64,000 bases of DNA from Paenibacillus sp. JJ-100 (GCF_948329825.1 NZ_CAOJCM010000002.1:1-64000), one strand, 5' to 3'; positions 8,025 to 16,629 are shown, counted from the stretch's first letter. Notes: generated by a model from the sequence alone, not told the origin. Numbers and translations are program-made.

Positions 8025-8894
8025 CTATTTAAGCAGGTAATTGCGAATCGCCATAGCGACGCCATCCTGTTCGTTCGTACCTGTAATGACGTTTGCGATC
8101 GCTTTGACATGGGGCTCAGCATTGCCCATTGCAATACCCAATCCAGCCCATTGCAGCATGTCCAGATCATTGTCATAATCACCTGCTACAGCGACCTCTT
8201 GTCGATCGATACCTTGCTCGCGGCACAGACGCTCAAGTGCATCGCGCTTGCTGATTCCGACCGCGTTTACGTCAAATCGCAAGTTGCCTGTTTTAGTGCA
8301 TTGGAACAACCCCGATGCTTCAAGCCGCTTATAGATCCGTTCGCGGGCGACAAGGTCTGTGCAAATGACGGCTGCTTTGTAGATCATGCTAGGGATGCTG
8401 TTTACGAACGTTCTGAAATCGTGACCGACTTCAACCAACTGGATCAGCTCGGTTTGTTCTTTATAATGATCTTCCGTCCATGGCAGTTCTGGTCGCACAA
8501 CAACATTATTCAATGCCCAGTTCCGATTCGTATCATTGATGTGCCGTACATATAGAACGTTGTAGCCATAGAAATGAACATAGGCGCCTTCTTCCTCAAT
8601 CGCATCAAGCATGTATAAAAGCGATGTTGTCTCCAGCGGGAAACCTTCAATCATTTGTCCTGTTTTTGCATCAACGGTCACGGCACCATTCAGCGCGATC
8701 AGGGTAGAATTCAATGGGATTTCCTTCGCATGAAGCCACACCGAAGCGGGAAACCGCCCGGATGCGATGGTGACAGCTACTTCATTTGCCATTAATTGCT
8801 GGATGGAGCTTCGCGTTTCTGACGTAATGACTTTATTCGGATTTAACATGGTTCCATCCAAATCAAGAGCAAGCAATCTATGCAACTCAACCAT
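8025..8894 (-). CDS. HAD-superfamily phosphatase, Cof-type, second copy in operon
   Basis: A 289-residue phosphatase of the same HAD subfamily as the last gene of the operon, with motif I LALDLDGTMLNP near residues 8-19, motif II TIASGRFP and motif IV VAGDYDNDLDML near residue 240. It is clearly diverged from the other copy, so it is not a recent duplicate. The ATG at 8894 is almost touched by AGGAAGGA; the TTG three codons later (8885) has better spacing and may be the true start. It sits between the MBL-fold gene and the binding protein. Two phosphatases in one uptake operon argue for an imported phosphate ester. Confidence 0.8.
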   Translation of the reverse strand: MVELHRLLALDLDGTMLNPNKVITSETRSSIQQLMANEVAVTIASGRFPASVWLHAKEIPLNSTLIALNGAVTVDAKTGQMIEGFPLETTSLLYMLDAIEEEGAYVHFYGYNVLYVRHINDTNRNWALNNVVVRPELPWTEDHYKEQTELIQLVEVGHDFRTFVNSIPSMIYKAAVICTDLVARERIYKRLEASGLFQCTKTGNLRFDVNAVGISKRDALERLCREQGIDRQEVAVAGDYDNDLDMLQWAGLGIAMGNAEPHVKAIANVITGTNEQDGVAMAIRNYLLK

Positions 8895-8912
8895 TCCTTC
8901 CTGTTCTATGTA

Positions 8913-9647
8913 TCATAGGGTATACATGCGCAGTGGCTCAGGGATGTCCACCGGTCCGTGGAAGGTCCGACTTGCTTGATCTCGCATGAACTCCAAATTA
9001 CCGTCTCCGGGCAGATGCACGAGTACCAGCTGTTTCACATTGGCTTGTCCAGCAATCATACCTGCTTGCATCGCATTCATGTGACCTTTGCCAGTGGTGT
9101 GCACGCTTCCCTCGCAGATTGTTGCTTCGCAAAGGAAAATGTCTGCATCACGTGCAAGCTCGATCAAGGCATCACAATAGGAGGTATCCCCTGAATACAC
9201 CAGCACCTTACCTTTGTAAGAAATCTTGATTGCATAACAAGTAATTGTATGTTCCACATGCACGAATTCGATGTCCGCTCCTGCAAGCCGAACTTTAGTG
9301 GAAGGGTCAATCGGAATCACGTTGGTATGTTCACTGTATAAGGCGTGCAACATGTCGGCAGGTTCATCTGGGGCGTAGAGTTTTAGTTTCTCTTTCATAC
9401 GACCATTGCGAATGGCGCCTGCTGCCGCATATTGAAGAACGCCTAGGTCTGCCATGTGATCATAATGCAAGTGAGACAGAATCACGCCGGATAAAGCTTC
9501 TACCCTGGTTTCGGAAGGGAGCTTACTCATCACGCCGCTGCCACAATCCAGTAAAATTTGTCCCTCGTCGGTGGTTACCAGATATCCAGCTGTTGCCCCG
9601 CCTGCTGCGGGGTAGCCTCCCCAATAACCTAGAATCTTTACATTCAT
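8913..9647 (-). CDS. MBL-fold metal hydrolase (RNase Z / YhfI-like)
   Basis: A protein of 244 residues with the metallo-beta-lactamase signature HLHYDHMADL (two-zinc site), preceded by GQILLDCGSGVMSKL and followed by VLVYSGDTSYCDAL and the late GKGHMNAMQAG region, which supplies further metal ligands. Members of this branch include cyclic-phosphate and phosphodiester hydrolases such as PhnP as well as uncharacterised YhfI. I start at ATG 9647 (GAGGTG nine bases upstream) rather than at 9683, because the operator repeats lie around 9684. It is the first gene of the operon. A phosphodiesterase step ahead of the phosphatases is plausible but unproven. Confidence 0.75.
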   Translation of the reverse strand: MNVKILGYWGGYPAAGGATAGYLVTTDEGQILLDCGSGVMSKLPSETRVEALSGVILSHLHYDHMADLGVLQYAAAGAIRNGRMKEKLKLYAPDEPADMLHALYSEHTNVIPIDPSTKVRLAGADIEFVHVEHTITCYAIKISYKGKVLVYSGDTSYCDALIELARDADIFLCEATICEGSVHTTGKGHMNAMQAGMIAGQANVKQLVLVHLPGDGNLEFMRDQASRTFHGPVDIPEPLRMYTL

Positions 9648-9683
9648 CGTTTGCACCTCGGTCTGGTCTTGATCTGCAGTCAA

Positions 9684-9733
9684 TTACAAATGTTCTGTGT
9701 TGTTACAAATGTTCTGAACAGTTCTCATTGTAA
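9684..9733. promoter_or_regulatory. Candidate operator for the SorC-type regulator
   Basis: TTACAAATGTTCTG occurs twice as a direct repeat (9684-9697 and 9703-9716), 19 bases apart or about two helical turns. The inverted partner CATTGTAA follows at 9726-9733. The site lies between the divergent operon and its regulator, where SorC-family operators are expected. Confidence 0.5.
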
Positions 9734-9876
9734 GGATGCTTTATTACTCGGATGTCAAATGAATGTCAAACTTATGTAAAAACGATTTGGAAAGATATTC
9801 CTCGCTTGACTCGAGCGTGGCGCCATTTTATATTGGGTCATGTGTACGCACTATAAAGAAAAAGGCGGACTTGTAT

Positions 9877-10836
9877 GTGAATATAGAAGAGCGAAAAAAT
9901 TTAGTCAGGGTATGTAAGATGTATTATTACGAATCGTGGACTCAAGAGAAGATTGCGGAGAAACTGGGCGTATCCAGGCCGGTCATCTCCAAAATGCTGC
10001 AGCGGGCTAAGGACGAAGGCATCATTGAAATTGTGATTCATGATGATGATCGTGAAATTTCAAATCTGGAAAAAGAGCTTGAGCAAGCTTTTCATTTGAA
10101 GCAAGTTCTGGTGGTTCCGACCAAAGATTTAAACAAGGAATTAGTGTCAAGTGCAGTTGGAAGAGCGGCTGCTCAATTTGTGCAACGCTTGATCAAAAAC
10201 GGGGATCGTGTAGGTGTTTCCTGGGGTAACACGTTGTATCAGATGGTTAGAGAATTTCCGTTAGAGAAAAAGGAAAACGTCAAAATCATTCCGCTGGTCG
10301 GTGGAACGGGGAATTATCGCAACGAAATGCACTCCAATCAGATTGCATATGAGCTATCCAAGAAAATGGGAGTCTCATGCGAGAGTTTATATGCCCCTGC
10401 TGTGGTAGAGACCGAAGAACTACGTAAACAGATTGTGGGCATGGCTAACATTGCAGCGGTTCTGCAAGAGGCGGAACAAATCGATTTAGCACTGGTCGGC
10501 ATCGGCAATCCATTTTCGATGTCCACCATGGAACGTTCAGGATACCTCAATGAGCAATCGTTATCTGAACTTAAAGCGATGAATGCGGTTGCAGATATTA
10601 ACTCCGTGTTTATCACACGAGACGGATCCATCGCGAATCATTCTATTAACCGCAAAGTCATTGGACTTGGACTCGAGCAGTTGAAAAAGGCAAAGACGGT
10701 CGTCGGGATGGCCTTTGGCCTGCACAAAATTGAGTGTATACTGGCTTCCTTACACGGCAAGTACATTAATATGCTTATAACGGATGAGTCGACGGCGAGA
10801 CGTATCCTGGACGGTCAACTTGTTCCAAATAGCTAA
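9877..10836 (+). CDS. SorC/DeoR-type transcriptional regulator
   Basis: A 319-residue regulator. An N-terminal helix-turn-helix reads YYYESWTQEKIAEKLGVSRP and continues VISKMLQRAKDEGII. The rest is the sugar-binding SorC domain, with VGVSWGNTLYQMV, IIPLVGGTG, LALVGIGNP and VVGMAFGLHK. SorC effectors are commonly phosphorylated sugars or polyols. GTG 9877 has AAAGGCGG eight bases upstream and gives the usual family length; the longer frame from 9763 would add a tail that is not typical. Transcribed away from the MBL-HAD-ABC operon, it most likely controls that operon and itself through the repeats at 9684-9733. Confidence 0.85.
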   Translation: MNIEERKNLVRVCKMYYYESWTQEKIAEKLGVSRPVISKMLQRAKDEGIIEIVIHDDDREISNLEKELEQAFHLKQVLVVPTKDLNKELVSSAVGRAAAQFVQRLIKNGDRVGVSWGNTLYQMVREFPLEKKENVKIIPLVGGTGNYRNEMHSNQIAYELSKKMGVSCESLYAPAVVETEELRKQIVGMANIAAVLQEAEQIDLALVGIGNPFSMSTMERSGYLNEQSLSELKAMNAVADINSVFITRDGSIANHSINRKVIGLGLEQLKKAKTVVGMAFGLHKIECILASLHGKYINMLITDESTARRILDGQLVPNS

Positions 10837-10910
10837 TAGAATAATGACAAAAGAAGCAGAAAGTAGAATAAATAATCATTTATTTTGAGTTGTCTAAACA
10901 ATCTCAAAGC

Positions 10911-10950
10911 AAAAAAATAGGTAGCTGAACGATTATCGCTACCTATTTTT
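10911..10950. terminator. Intrinsic terminator after the SorC-type gene
   Basis: AAAAAAATAGGTAGC, a 12-base loop, GCTACCTATTTTT. The remainder of the 318-base gap to 11155 is AT-rich and shows nothing else I can name. Confidence 0.8.
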
Positions 10951-11154
10951 CTTATTAGAGTAATCAAAATTGACCATACATTAATAATCGATTGCTTTTC
11001 AACGAGGATTTGGAGTTCCTTTAGTAATGAGTTGAAAACAGTAAACAACGAAAGCTAGATTATTAGTATCGTTATTTTCTGTTTTCTAATCCCTATAGAT
11101 CACTTCTCTATTTCATTTAATACCAACTGATTGATCAATAAGTGGGAGGTAATA

Positions 11155-11640
11155 TGGTGGAAAAGGCGAAGCTTCTTAGTCGCGCAAAAGATTTTTTGTA
11201 CAAAAATGCGCGGTTGTTGGATCGCAAACGCTTCAAGTATCACTTCGAAGGGATCAAATACTGAGATTGTCAACATTCTTCGTGCTTACCAAAATCTAGA
11301 CGGTGGTTTCGGAATGCACTTGAACCTGACATTCGTTGCCCCCAAAGTCAACCTGTATCCACGGAAATGGCTTTGACTATCATGGAAGAAATCGATTATT
11401 TCGATCCGCATGCTGTCAAAGGGTCGCAAAATATATACAAAGCATTACTTTAGCAGGTGGAGGTATGCCATTCGTTTTTAAAAATGCCAGCGACTATCCT
11501 CATGCTCCATGGTGGAGGACTGAAGAAGACAGCCGCCCTTCAATTAATCCCTCGGGCAGAATTGTGGGCCTGTTGTATAAACAAAAGGCGCCATACGGAT
11601 TAACAGATCGTTGTTTCGTAATTCCAGAACTCTCCTTCAA
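11155..11640 (+). pseudogene. Frameshifted gene of the prenyltransferase/terpenoid-cyclase-like fold
   Basis: Four pieces in different frames together read like the N-terminal part of a bacterial prenyltransferase-fold protein. They are EKAKLLSRAKDFLYKNARLL (from ATG 11155, with GGGAGG upstream, stopping near 11262); EIVNILRAYQNLDGGFG (near 11260-11315); NALEPDIRCPQSQPVSTEMA to VKGSQNIYKALL (near 11314-11450); and SITLAGGGMPFVFKNASDYP through PSGRIVGLLYKQKA (near 11440-11590). At least three frameshifts separate them. The QNLDGGFG motif is characteristic of the alpha-alpha barrel repeats of this fold. The 3' part is lost where the minus-strand hydrolase gene begins. No function can be expected. 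Confidence 0.75.
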
Positions 11641-11641
11641 A

Positions 11642-13123
11642 TTAAGGATTTTGCAAAGTAACATTGCTCAGATCCCGTACGATAGTTTCCATGTTGATTT
11701 CCTGTTTTCCTTTCAGGTATTTATCAAAGAAGGCCGTCGACAATTCGTTAATACTTTTCTGTACAAGCTTTGGCTCGGCACCTCTCGGCGACAGTAATGG
11801 GGAGAATAGATAAAAGTCCGTGAAACTCATATGGTTGGCATGGTCAAAAACGCCAAGGTAAGAATCTTTTCCTATACCTGCTTTTTTCCGTCTTTCCTGG
11901 GACTCGGCCCAAAATCGCTCATAATGGTCCCGGTCATGATCGGAATCTTCAACGGCTTGATCCAGAGATTGCGCAAACCATTCGTTGTCGATGCTTTGAG
12001 CTGCATTCATCTGCAAATACGGTTTATCGAAGCCATGCTCGGGAACGGGCTCGCCGTAAAGGACTCCGTCCATATTCAGAGCCGCTTGGATTCGAGAATC
12101 CTTCATCAGCATCTGGGCTGCTGTTGCACCACCGAATGAATGGCCGAACACCCCGATTCGCTTCATATCCACTTTTCCCGAGAGAGTCCCAGACTGTGCT
12201 GACGAGGACATGGCCTCGATATGATCGAGAACAAATTTGGTGTCATCAACCCAATAGCGGATCTTCGCTTTATAATCTTCAAAGCCCGATAAATCTTCCA
12301 ATTTGAGCAGAGCCGTTGATTGATCAGGATATATAACGGCTGTCGCATCGTAAGGATGATCAATGCCGACCACGATGTATCCCTGGCTGGCCAGTTCCTC
12401 CACCTGAAATGTGTTTTGGTTACGAAAACCGGTTAGTCCTGGAGAAAATAACAGCAGCGGAAAGCGTTCCTGCGCAGATGATATTTTGGCATCTGTATAA
12501 GCATGTGTTTTTACATAGCGAAGTTGAGAAAGTAAAAAAGGCGGCATAGACACGGCTTCCCGAAGACCAGATAATAGAACAGGCACATTCTCAATATAAT
12601 TTGCATTTGGTGCCTCCGAAGCACTTTCAGCAGGGTACCATATCTGAACCATGAGCTTCCGGTGATCACCGGGGTTGTCTGTTGCTGGTTCGCTTCTCGT
12701 TACGTCTTCCATGAAGAGCGTTGTCGTTCCTACTGGAAAGGAGCCAGTTGGTTCTGAGAAGGAAAATACCGGCAAGATGATTGGCAAGAGGGCTGCAATG
12801 CCGGTATAGACTGCCAGGAGCAGAATGACCACAGCTTGTTTCAACCGCGTTTTAGTCTTAGAGACAGAGGTTTTTAGGATCGATTGATCTGATCTTCCAG
12901 CTCTATACGACTGTAAAGCCATTAAACCGATAATGAGAGCCGATCCGTACAGGAGAATATTTTGCCAGCGGTAGCCTTCAAGAAGGATCTGAATTCCTGA
13001 ACATAACAATAAAATTCCGGCACCAGTCGTTTGCAGCAGGGCTCTTTTGGGGAGACGAAGGAATGCACAAACGAAGAGCAGAATCGTATTCACAATGAGA
13101 AGTAGCATTTCAATATTTCGCAT
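11642..13123 (-). CDS. Membrane-anchored alpha/beta hydrolase (PAF-acetylhydrolase II-like)
   Basis: A 493-residue protein. The first 150 residues hold four or so hydrophobic helices (for example LLLIVNTILLFVCAFL and VVILLLAVYTGIAALLPIIL). The rest is an alpha/beta hydrolase related to platelet-activating-factor acetylhydrolase and dienelactone hydrolase. The nucleophile elbow GHSFGGA places the Ser at residue 329, LLLFSPGLTGF gives the oxyanion region, and FDHANHMSFTDF near the end supplies the likely His. A lipase or esterase role at the membrane is probable. ATG 13123 follows AGGAGG. It is divergent from the two-component genes, and a perfect inverted repeat overlaps its putative promoter. 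Confidence 0.8.
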   Translation of the reverse strand: MRNIEMLLLIVNTILLFVCAFLRLPKRALLQTTGAGILLLCSGIQILLEGYRWQNILLYGSALIIGLMALQSYRAGRSDQSILKTSVSKTKTRLKQAVVILLLAVYTGIAALLPIILPVFSFSEPTGSFPVGTTTLFMEDVTRSEPATDNPGDHRKLMVQIWYPAESASEAPNANYIENVPVLLSGLREAVSMPPFLLSQLRYVKTHAYTDAKISSAQERFPLLLFSPGLTGFRNQNTFQVEELASQGYIVVGIDHPYDATAVIYPDQSTALLKLEDLSGFEDYKAKIRYWVDDTKFVLDHIEAMSSSAQSGTLSGKVDMKRIGVFGHSFGGATAAQMLMKDSRIQAALNMDGVLYGEPVPEHGFDKPYLQMNAAQSIDNEWFAQSLDQAVEDSDHDRDHYERFWAESQERRKKAGIGKDSYLGVFDHANHMSFTDFYLFSPLLSPRGAEPKLVQKSINELSTAFFDKYLKGKQEINMETIVRDLSNVTLQNP

Positions 13124-13137
13124 AAAGCCTCCTAAAG

Positions 13138-13167
13138 CATGTAGTATAATTTAAAGATTACTACATG
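13138..13167. promoter_or_regulatory. Perfect inverted repeat overlapping the hydrolase promoter
   Basis: CATGTAGTA (13138-13146) and TACTACATG (13159-13167) form a 9-bp inverted repeat with a 12-base spacer. On the minus strand it spans a good sigma-A match, TTACAT-16-TATACT. It is therefore a candidate operator for the hydrolase gene, possibly bound by the response regulator next door. Confidence 0.5.
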
Positions 13168-13291
13168 TAACTGTATAGATCCTGTAGCCAATCTTACATA
13201 ATCCTTACAAATGAATTGTAGAAAATCGCAACCAATTATAAGCATGTACAGTATTGATAGGAGAAATTGCTAGCTTGGAGGTAAGACAGAA

Positions 13292-14032
13292 ATGAATCAT
13301 AACCCAAACCTAAACATGACACGCACGATCTTGATCGTAGACGACGAAGAAGAGATTGTGGAACTGCTGAGGATTTTCCTTGAAAAGGAGAATTATGCTG
13401 TGAGGGAAGCCGGCAATGGGGAAGACGCCTGGGTCCTCCTTCAGCGGGAACATATAGACCTTGCACTAATCGATATTATGATGCCTGGAATGGATGGCTA
13501 TCAGTTAATTAGCCGTATTCGCGAGAAGCTGAGGCTGCCAGTCATCATCGTTTCGGCCAAAACCGGGGATGTAGACAAAGTTACAGGACTTGGACTTGGC
13601 GCGGATGATTTTATAGCGAAGCCTTTCAGTCCGATTGAAGTCATGGCGCGTATCCAAGCACAGCTGCGGAGATATTATGACCTCCTTGGCGCTCAACCGG
13701 TTGTTGAAATAAAGCCTGCGCGAAGTATATGCGGTTCATTACAGTTGGATCATGAGTCCTGCATGCTGTACCGAGAGAATCAGAGCATTGTGCTCGGGCC
13801 GCTGGAATATAAGCTGTTAAACCTGTTCATGAATGCTCCGGGACGAATCTATACCAAGAAACAAATCTATGAAGCGGTATGGAACGAGCCTTACCTTGAG
13901 GATAGCAATACCGTTATGGTACAGATCAGCAGACTTAGGGACAAGCTTGAGGATGATCCCAAGCATCCACGCTATCTTCGGACCATTAAGGGATTGGGAT
14001 ACAAATTGGTCCGCCAGGAGAGCGGCGAATGA
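13292..14032 (+). CDS. OmpR/PhoB-family response regulator
   Basis: A 246-residue response regulator. The receiver domain starts TILIVDDEEEIVELL, the phospho-acceptor is D61 in LALIDIMMPGMDGY, and the switch Lys is in FIAKPFSPIE. The C-terminal winged helix reads LGPLEYKLLNLFMNAPGRIY, TKKQIYEAVW and DSNTVMVQISRLRDKLEDD. ATG 13292 follows TTGGAGGTAAGACAGAA. It overlaps the kinase gene by four bases (ATGA) and so forms one operon with it. The target genes are unknown; the divergent hydrolase is an obvious candidate. Confidence 0.9.
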   Translation: MNHNPNLNMTRTILIVDDEEEIVELLRIFLEKENYAVREAGNGEDAWVLLQREHIDLALIDIMMPGMDGYQLISRIREKLRLPVIIVSAKTGDVDKVTGLGLGADDFIAKPFSPIEVMARIQAQLRRYYDLLGAQPVVEIKPARSICGSLQLDHESCMLYRENQSIVLGPLEYKLLNLFMNAPGRIYTKKQIYEAVWNEPYLEDSNTVMVQISRLRDKLEDDPKHPRYLRTIKGLGYKLVRQESGE

Positions 14033-15423
14033 AAACACGCAGCATGCATTCGAGCCTAATGATCAATTATGTCTGGTTTACCATCATTTTTGCTTTTATC
14101 TGTTATCTGGTGTATGGCGCTATGTACGGTGTCCGGGATGAATACATGAACCGAACTTTGCCTTTGGTGGAGGCGGACAATTTGGTTCGAGAGCAATGGG
14201 AGGACATTCCCTATGAAACTGTAGCGTCTTTTGGTGGTTATGTGCAGGTTCTGGATGAAAATAACCGTGTTGTTTTTTATCGGGGACGCACAGATGCAGA
14301 ATATCCAAAAAGTTATACGGAAAAAGAACTGCTAAGTCTGTTCTATGAATCTCCCGATTCAGGTTATTACTCCATTGCACCTCAATTAACGAAAACGGGA
14401 GCAAAGTATCATTTGCTAGTGGCCATACCCGGGGGAATGATCATAAAGCAAAGCAAAATGGTCAGAACAGATCAGGAACAGACCGCGTATTTTGTCAAAC
14501 TTATTGTGACTGGATTGGTAGTGTTTGCTGCAGCGTTTTCTCTCATTCTCTGGTTATACAGCTGGATTACCGCCAGAAAGATAACCTTCCCACTCCAAGC
14601 GGTCTCGAATAGACTGGCGGAATTTTCAGATGAGGAACAAGGGGAGCACCTTCAAATCAAGGCCAATAGGGAACTGATGGAAATTCAGCTGAATTTCAAC
14701 CGGATGACAACCAGGCTGAAGAAAGCGCACGAGGACAAGCGGCGGCTGGAAAGTGACCGTACACGTATGTTTATGGACATTTCGCACGACTTGAAGACAC
14801 CCGTTACCACCATTCAGGGATATGCGGAGGTCTTACGTTTAGGACTGGAACAGGACGATCTTCAGCGCAAAAAATATGCGGAGCACATTCACCGGAAAGC
14901 CCTTTTTATTGGTTCTCTCGTTAATGACCTGTTGGAGCTGCCCAAGCTCGAAAATGCCTCGTTCTCTTTTGAACGTGTGAGAGGTGATCTCGCGGAGATC
15001 TGCCGTACGGAAGCGGCCGATCTGTATGACTCCTTTGAGCGGAAAGGCATTCATTTGGATGTTACGATACCTGATAAGCCGGTCATATTTCATTTTCATG
15101 AAGGCTTAATAAGAAGAATTATTCATAATTTGCTCGCGAATGCGTTGAAGTACAATACTCATGGAGCTCATGCCTCGCTTACCTTGGAAGAAAGAACGGA
15201 AGGTTTGCTTCTGACCGTAGGGGATGATGGTCCAGGGATATCGGCAGACTTACTGGAAACGGTTTTCGATCCGTTTGTACGCGGAGACCGAGCGCGCCGC
15301 AATGACGGGGGGGCCGGATTGGGACTTTCCATCGTGAAAGGCTCGGTTGAAAGGCACAACGGAGTCGTCTGGGTGAATCGTAAGGCTAAGGGTACACTGA
15401 TTTCCATTTACTTTCCTTTCTAA
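14029..15423 (+). CDS. Sensor histidine kinase
   Basis: A 464-residue membrane kinase. A helix near residues 8-30 (YVWFTIIFAFICYLVY) and a second near 158-180 (LIVTGLVVFAAAFSLILWLY) bracket an extracytoplasmic sensor domain of about 125 residues. A HAMP linker follows, then the dimerisation domain with FMDISHDLKTPVTTIQGYAE (phospho-His H253), the N box IIHNLLANALKYNTHG, and GDDGPGI and GGAGLGLSIVKG of the ATP-binding domain. It phosphorylates the response regulator encoded just upstream. The sensed signal cannot be inferred. Confidence 0.9.
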   Translation: MKTRSMHSSLMINYVWFTIIFAFICYLVYGAMYGVRDEYMNRTLPLVEADNLVREQWEDIPYETVASFGGYVQVLDENNRVVFYRGRTDAEYPKSYTEKELLSLFYESPDSGYYSIAPQLTKTGAKYHLLVAIPGGMIIKQSKMVRTDQEQTAYFVKLIVTGLVVFAAAFSLILWLYSWITARKITFPLQAVSNRLAEFSDEEQGEHLQIKANRELMEIQLNFNRMTTRLKKAHEDKRRLESDRTRMFMDISHDLKTPVTTIQGYAEVLRLGLEQDDLQRKKYAEHIHRKALFIGSLVNDLLELPKLENASFSFERVRGDLAEICRTEAADLYDSFERKGIHLDVTIPDKPVIFHFHEGLIRRIIHNLLANALKYNTHGAHASLTLEERTEGLLLTVGDDGPGISADLLETVFDPFVRGDRARRNDGGAGLGLSIVKGSVERHNGVVWVNRKAKGTLISIYFPF

Positions 15424-15440
15424 GAATGCTAGCACATTGA

Positions 15441-15489
15441 AATAAGCCCTAAAGCTAAAACAGTTTTATAGCTTACGGGCTTATCATTT
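15441..15489 (+). terminator. Intrinsic terminator after the two-component operon
   Basis: ATAAGCCC (15442-15449) pairs with GGGCTTAT (15477-15484), with inner pairing AAGCTAAAAC / GTTTTATAGCTT, followed by CATTTGG. Confidence 0.65.
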
Positions 15490-15545
15490 GGCTTGATTAT
15501 CTTGGTTTATTCTCTTGGCGAATTTCACCTAAACATAAAAAAACT

Positions 15546-15680
15546 TATTGTCCAAGGACAAGAACTTGGTTCCATTGCCCTAATGGACAAGAACATCATC
15601 GTTGAAACGATTAAGAACTTAGTGCCAATGTCGTTAAAAATCTTTATTTGTTTCATTAAGCTTTCGGGCAGCAGGATAGT
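15546..15680. repeat. Dispersed hairpin repeat, diverged copy 4
   Basis: GTCCAAGGACAAGAACTTGGTTCC (15551-15573, in part) and GGACAAGAACATCATC (from 15585) match the family core. The copy ends with TTTCATTAAGCTTTCGGGCAGCAGGATAG (15651-15679), the same type of end as copy 2. It abuts the truncated 5' end of the phosphotransferase remnant. Confidence 0.55.
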
Positions 15681-16009
15681 GTAAAGAAGATGAAGTTGTA
15701 TATCACAACGATTCTGCACGTTATAATATGGTGTACAAGGGTGGTCGGCCGCAAGGAATTATTGATTTCGATATGGCGGGTCCGGGTTCACGTCTATGGG
15801 ATATCGCCTATGCCTTGTATACATCCGTTCCTCTCGCAGATTTCTCACCAAAGATGGACGAGAAGGGTGTTATGCCATACGCTAGCCAGGCACATGGATC
15901 TGTTCGAAAACACCGGATTGCCTTAATGGTAGAAGAAGGTCATCTGGCGCATTATGAGAAAGAGAGCTTATATTTCTTGAAAACCATTTTGATGACTGGA
16001 CATAACTAA
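15679..16009 (+). pseudogene. 5'-truncated aminoglycoside phosphotransferase-family gene
   Basis: The frame ending at 16009 encodes only the catalytic C-terminal part of an APH-type phosphotransferase. It contains the Brenner motif HNDSARYNMVY (H-x-D-x4-N) and then GIIDFDMAGPGSRLWDIAYA, the metal-binding Asp segment and its usual continuation. The ATP-binding N-terminal lobe is missing: upstream of KEDEVVYHND the frame closes in the hairpin repeat. The remaining 110 codons are intact, but there is no plausible start, so this is a dead fragment. The repeat seems to mark the deletion or insertion junction. Confidence 0.7.
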
Positions 16010-16024
16010 GGAGTGATTTCTTCA

Positions 16025-16456
16025 GTGTATAAACTAAAAACAACCGTAACAGACCAAAGCGTCATTGAATTTATTGAACAGATCGAGCAGCCCAAGAAAC
16101 GTGAAGACGCGTATCAATTATTGGATATCTTCACAGAGACATCAGGTTATGAAGCGAAGATGTGGGGACCGAGTATTATCGGATTCGGTGCATACCATTA
16201 CAAATATGAATCAGGTCACGAAGGGGTTGCACCACTAGTGGGCTTCTCGCCTCGGAAGGCTAAGATCAGTTTATATTTTGCCACAGGTGATAGCGAGCGA
16301 GAGGATCTGCTAAAAGACTTTGGAAAACATACGACAGGGAAAGCCTGCGTATACATCAACAAGGTAGCGGATATTCATGTCGATGTTTTGAAAGCGCTAA
16401 TCGTGCAGTCCATCCGGTTTCTTCAAGAAACCTATCCTGATCATCCTGAGCAATAA
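16025..16456 (+). CDS. DUF1801-domain protein
   Basis: A 143-residue protein of the DUF1801 family (YdhG/YdeI-like small alpha/beta fold). Recognisable parts are FIEQIEQPKKREDAYQLLDI, SGYEAKMWGPSIIGFGAYHY, KAKISLYFA and GKACVYINKVADI. The family has no settled function; it is often seen near stress genes. GTG 16025 has AAGGAG ten bases upstream, better than the GTG at 16013. It begins 15 bases after the phosphotransferase remnant and may once have been co-transcribed with it. Confidence 0.75.
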   Translation: MYKLKTTVTDQSVIEFIEQIEQPKKREDAYQLLDIFTETSGYEAKMWGPSIIGFGAYHYKYESGHEGVAPLVGFSPRKAKISLYFATGDSEREDLLKDFGKHTTGKACVYINKVADIHVDVLKALIVQSIRFLQETYPDHPEQ

Positions 16457-16489
16457 CTCCACATGTTATGACTCCGTCGGTATAACGTT

Positions 16490-16531
16490 CAAACAGGCTA
16501 CCTTTTAGTTAAAAAAGACAACCTGTTTTTT
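16490..16531. terminator. Putative intrinsic terminator
   Basis: CAAACAGGC (16490-16498) and CCTGTTTTTT (16522-16531) form a short stem with a U-tract after the DUF1801 gene. Confidence 0.45.
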
Positions 16532-16629
16532 GCTTGCAGATCGCGTTCATGAACGGAGTCCCTTTAGAACATGACACGCGGTTCATTCTCTCGGTTCGCA
16601 AAAGATTAGGAAAGGAGAAGTGAACATAA

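Noticed and set aside
9763..9876. N-terminal extension of the SorC regulator
   Set aside because: It precedes a well-placed GTG start and is untypical for the family in length and composition.
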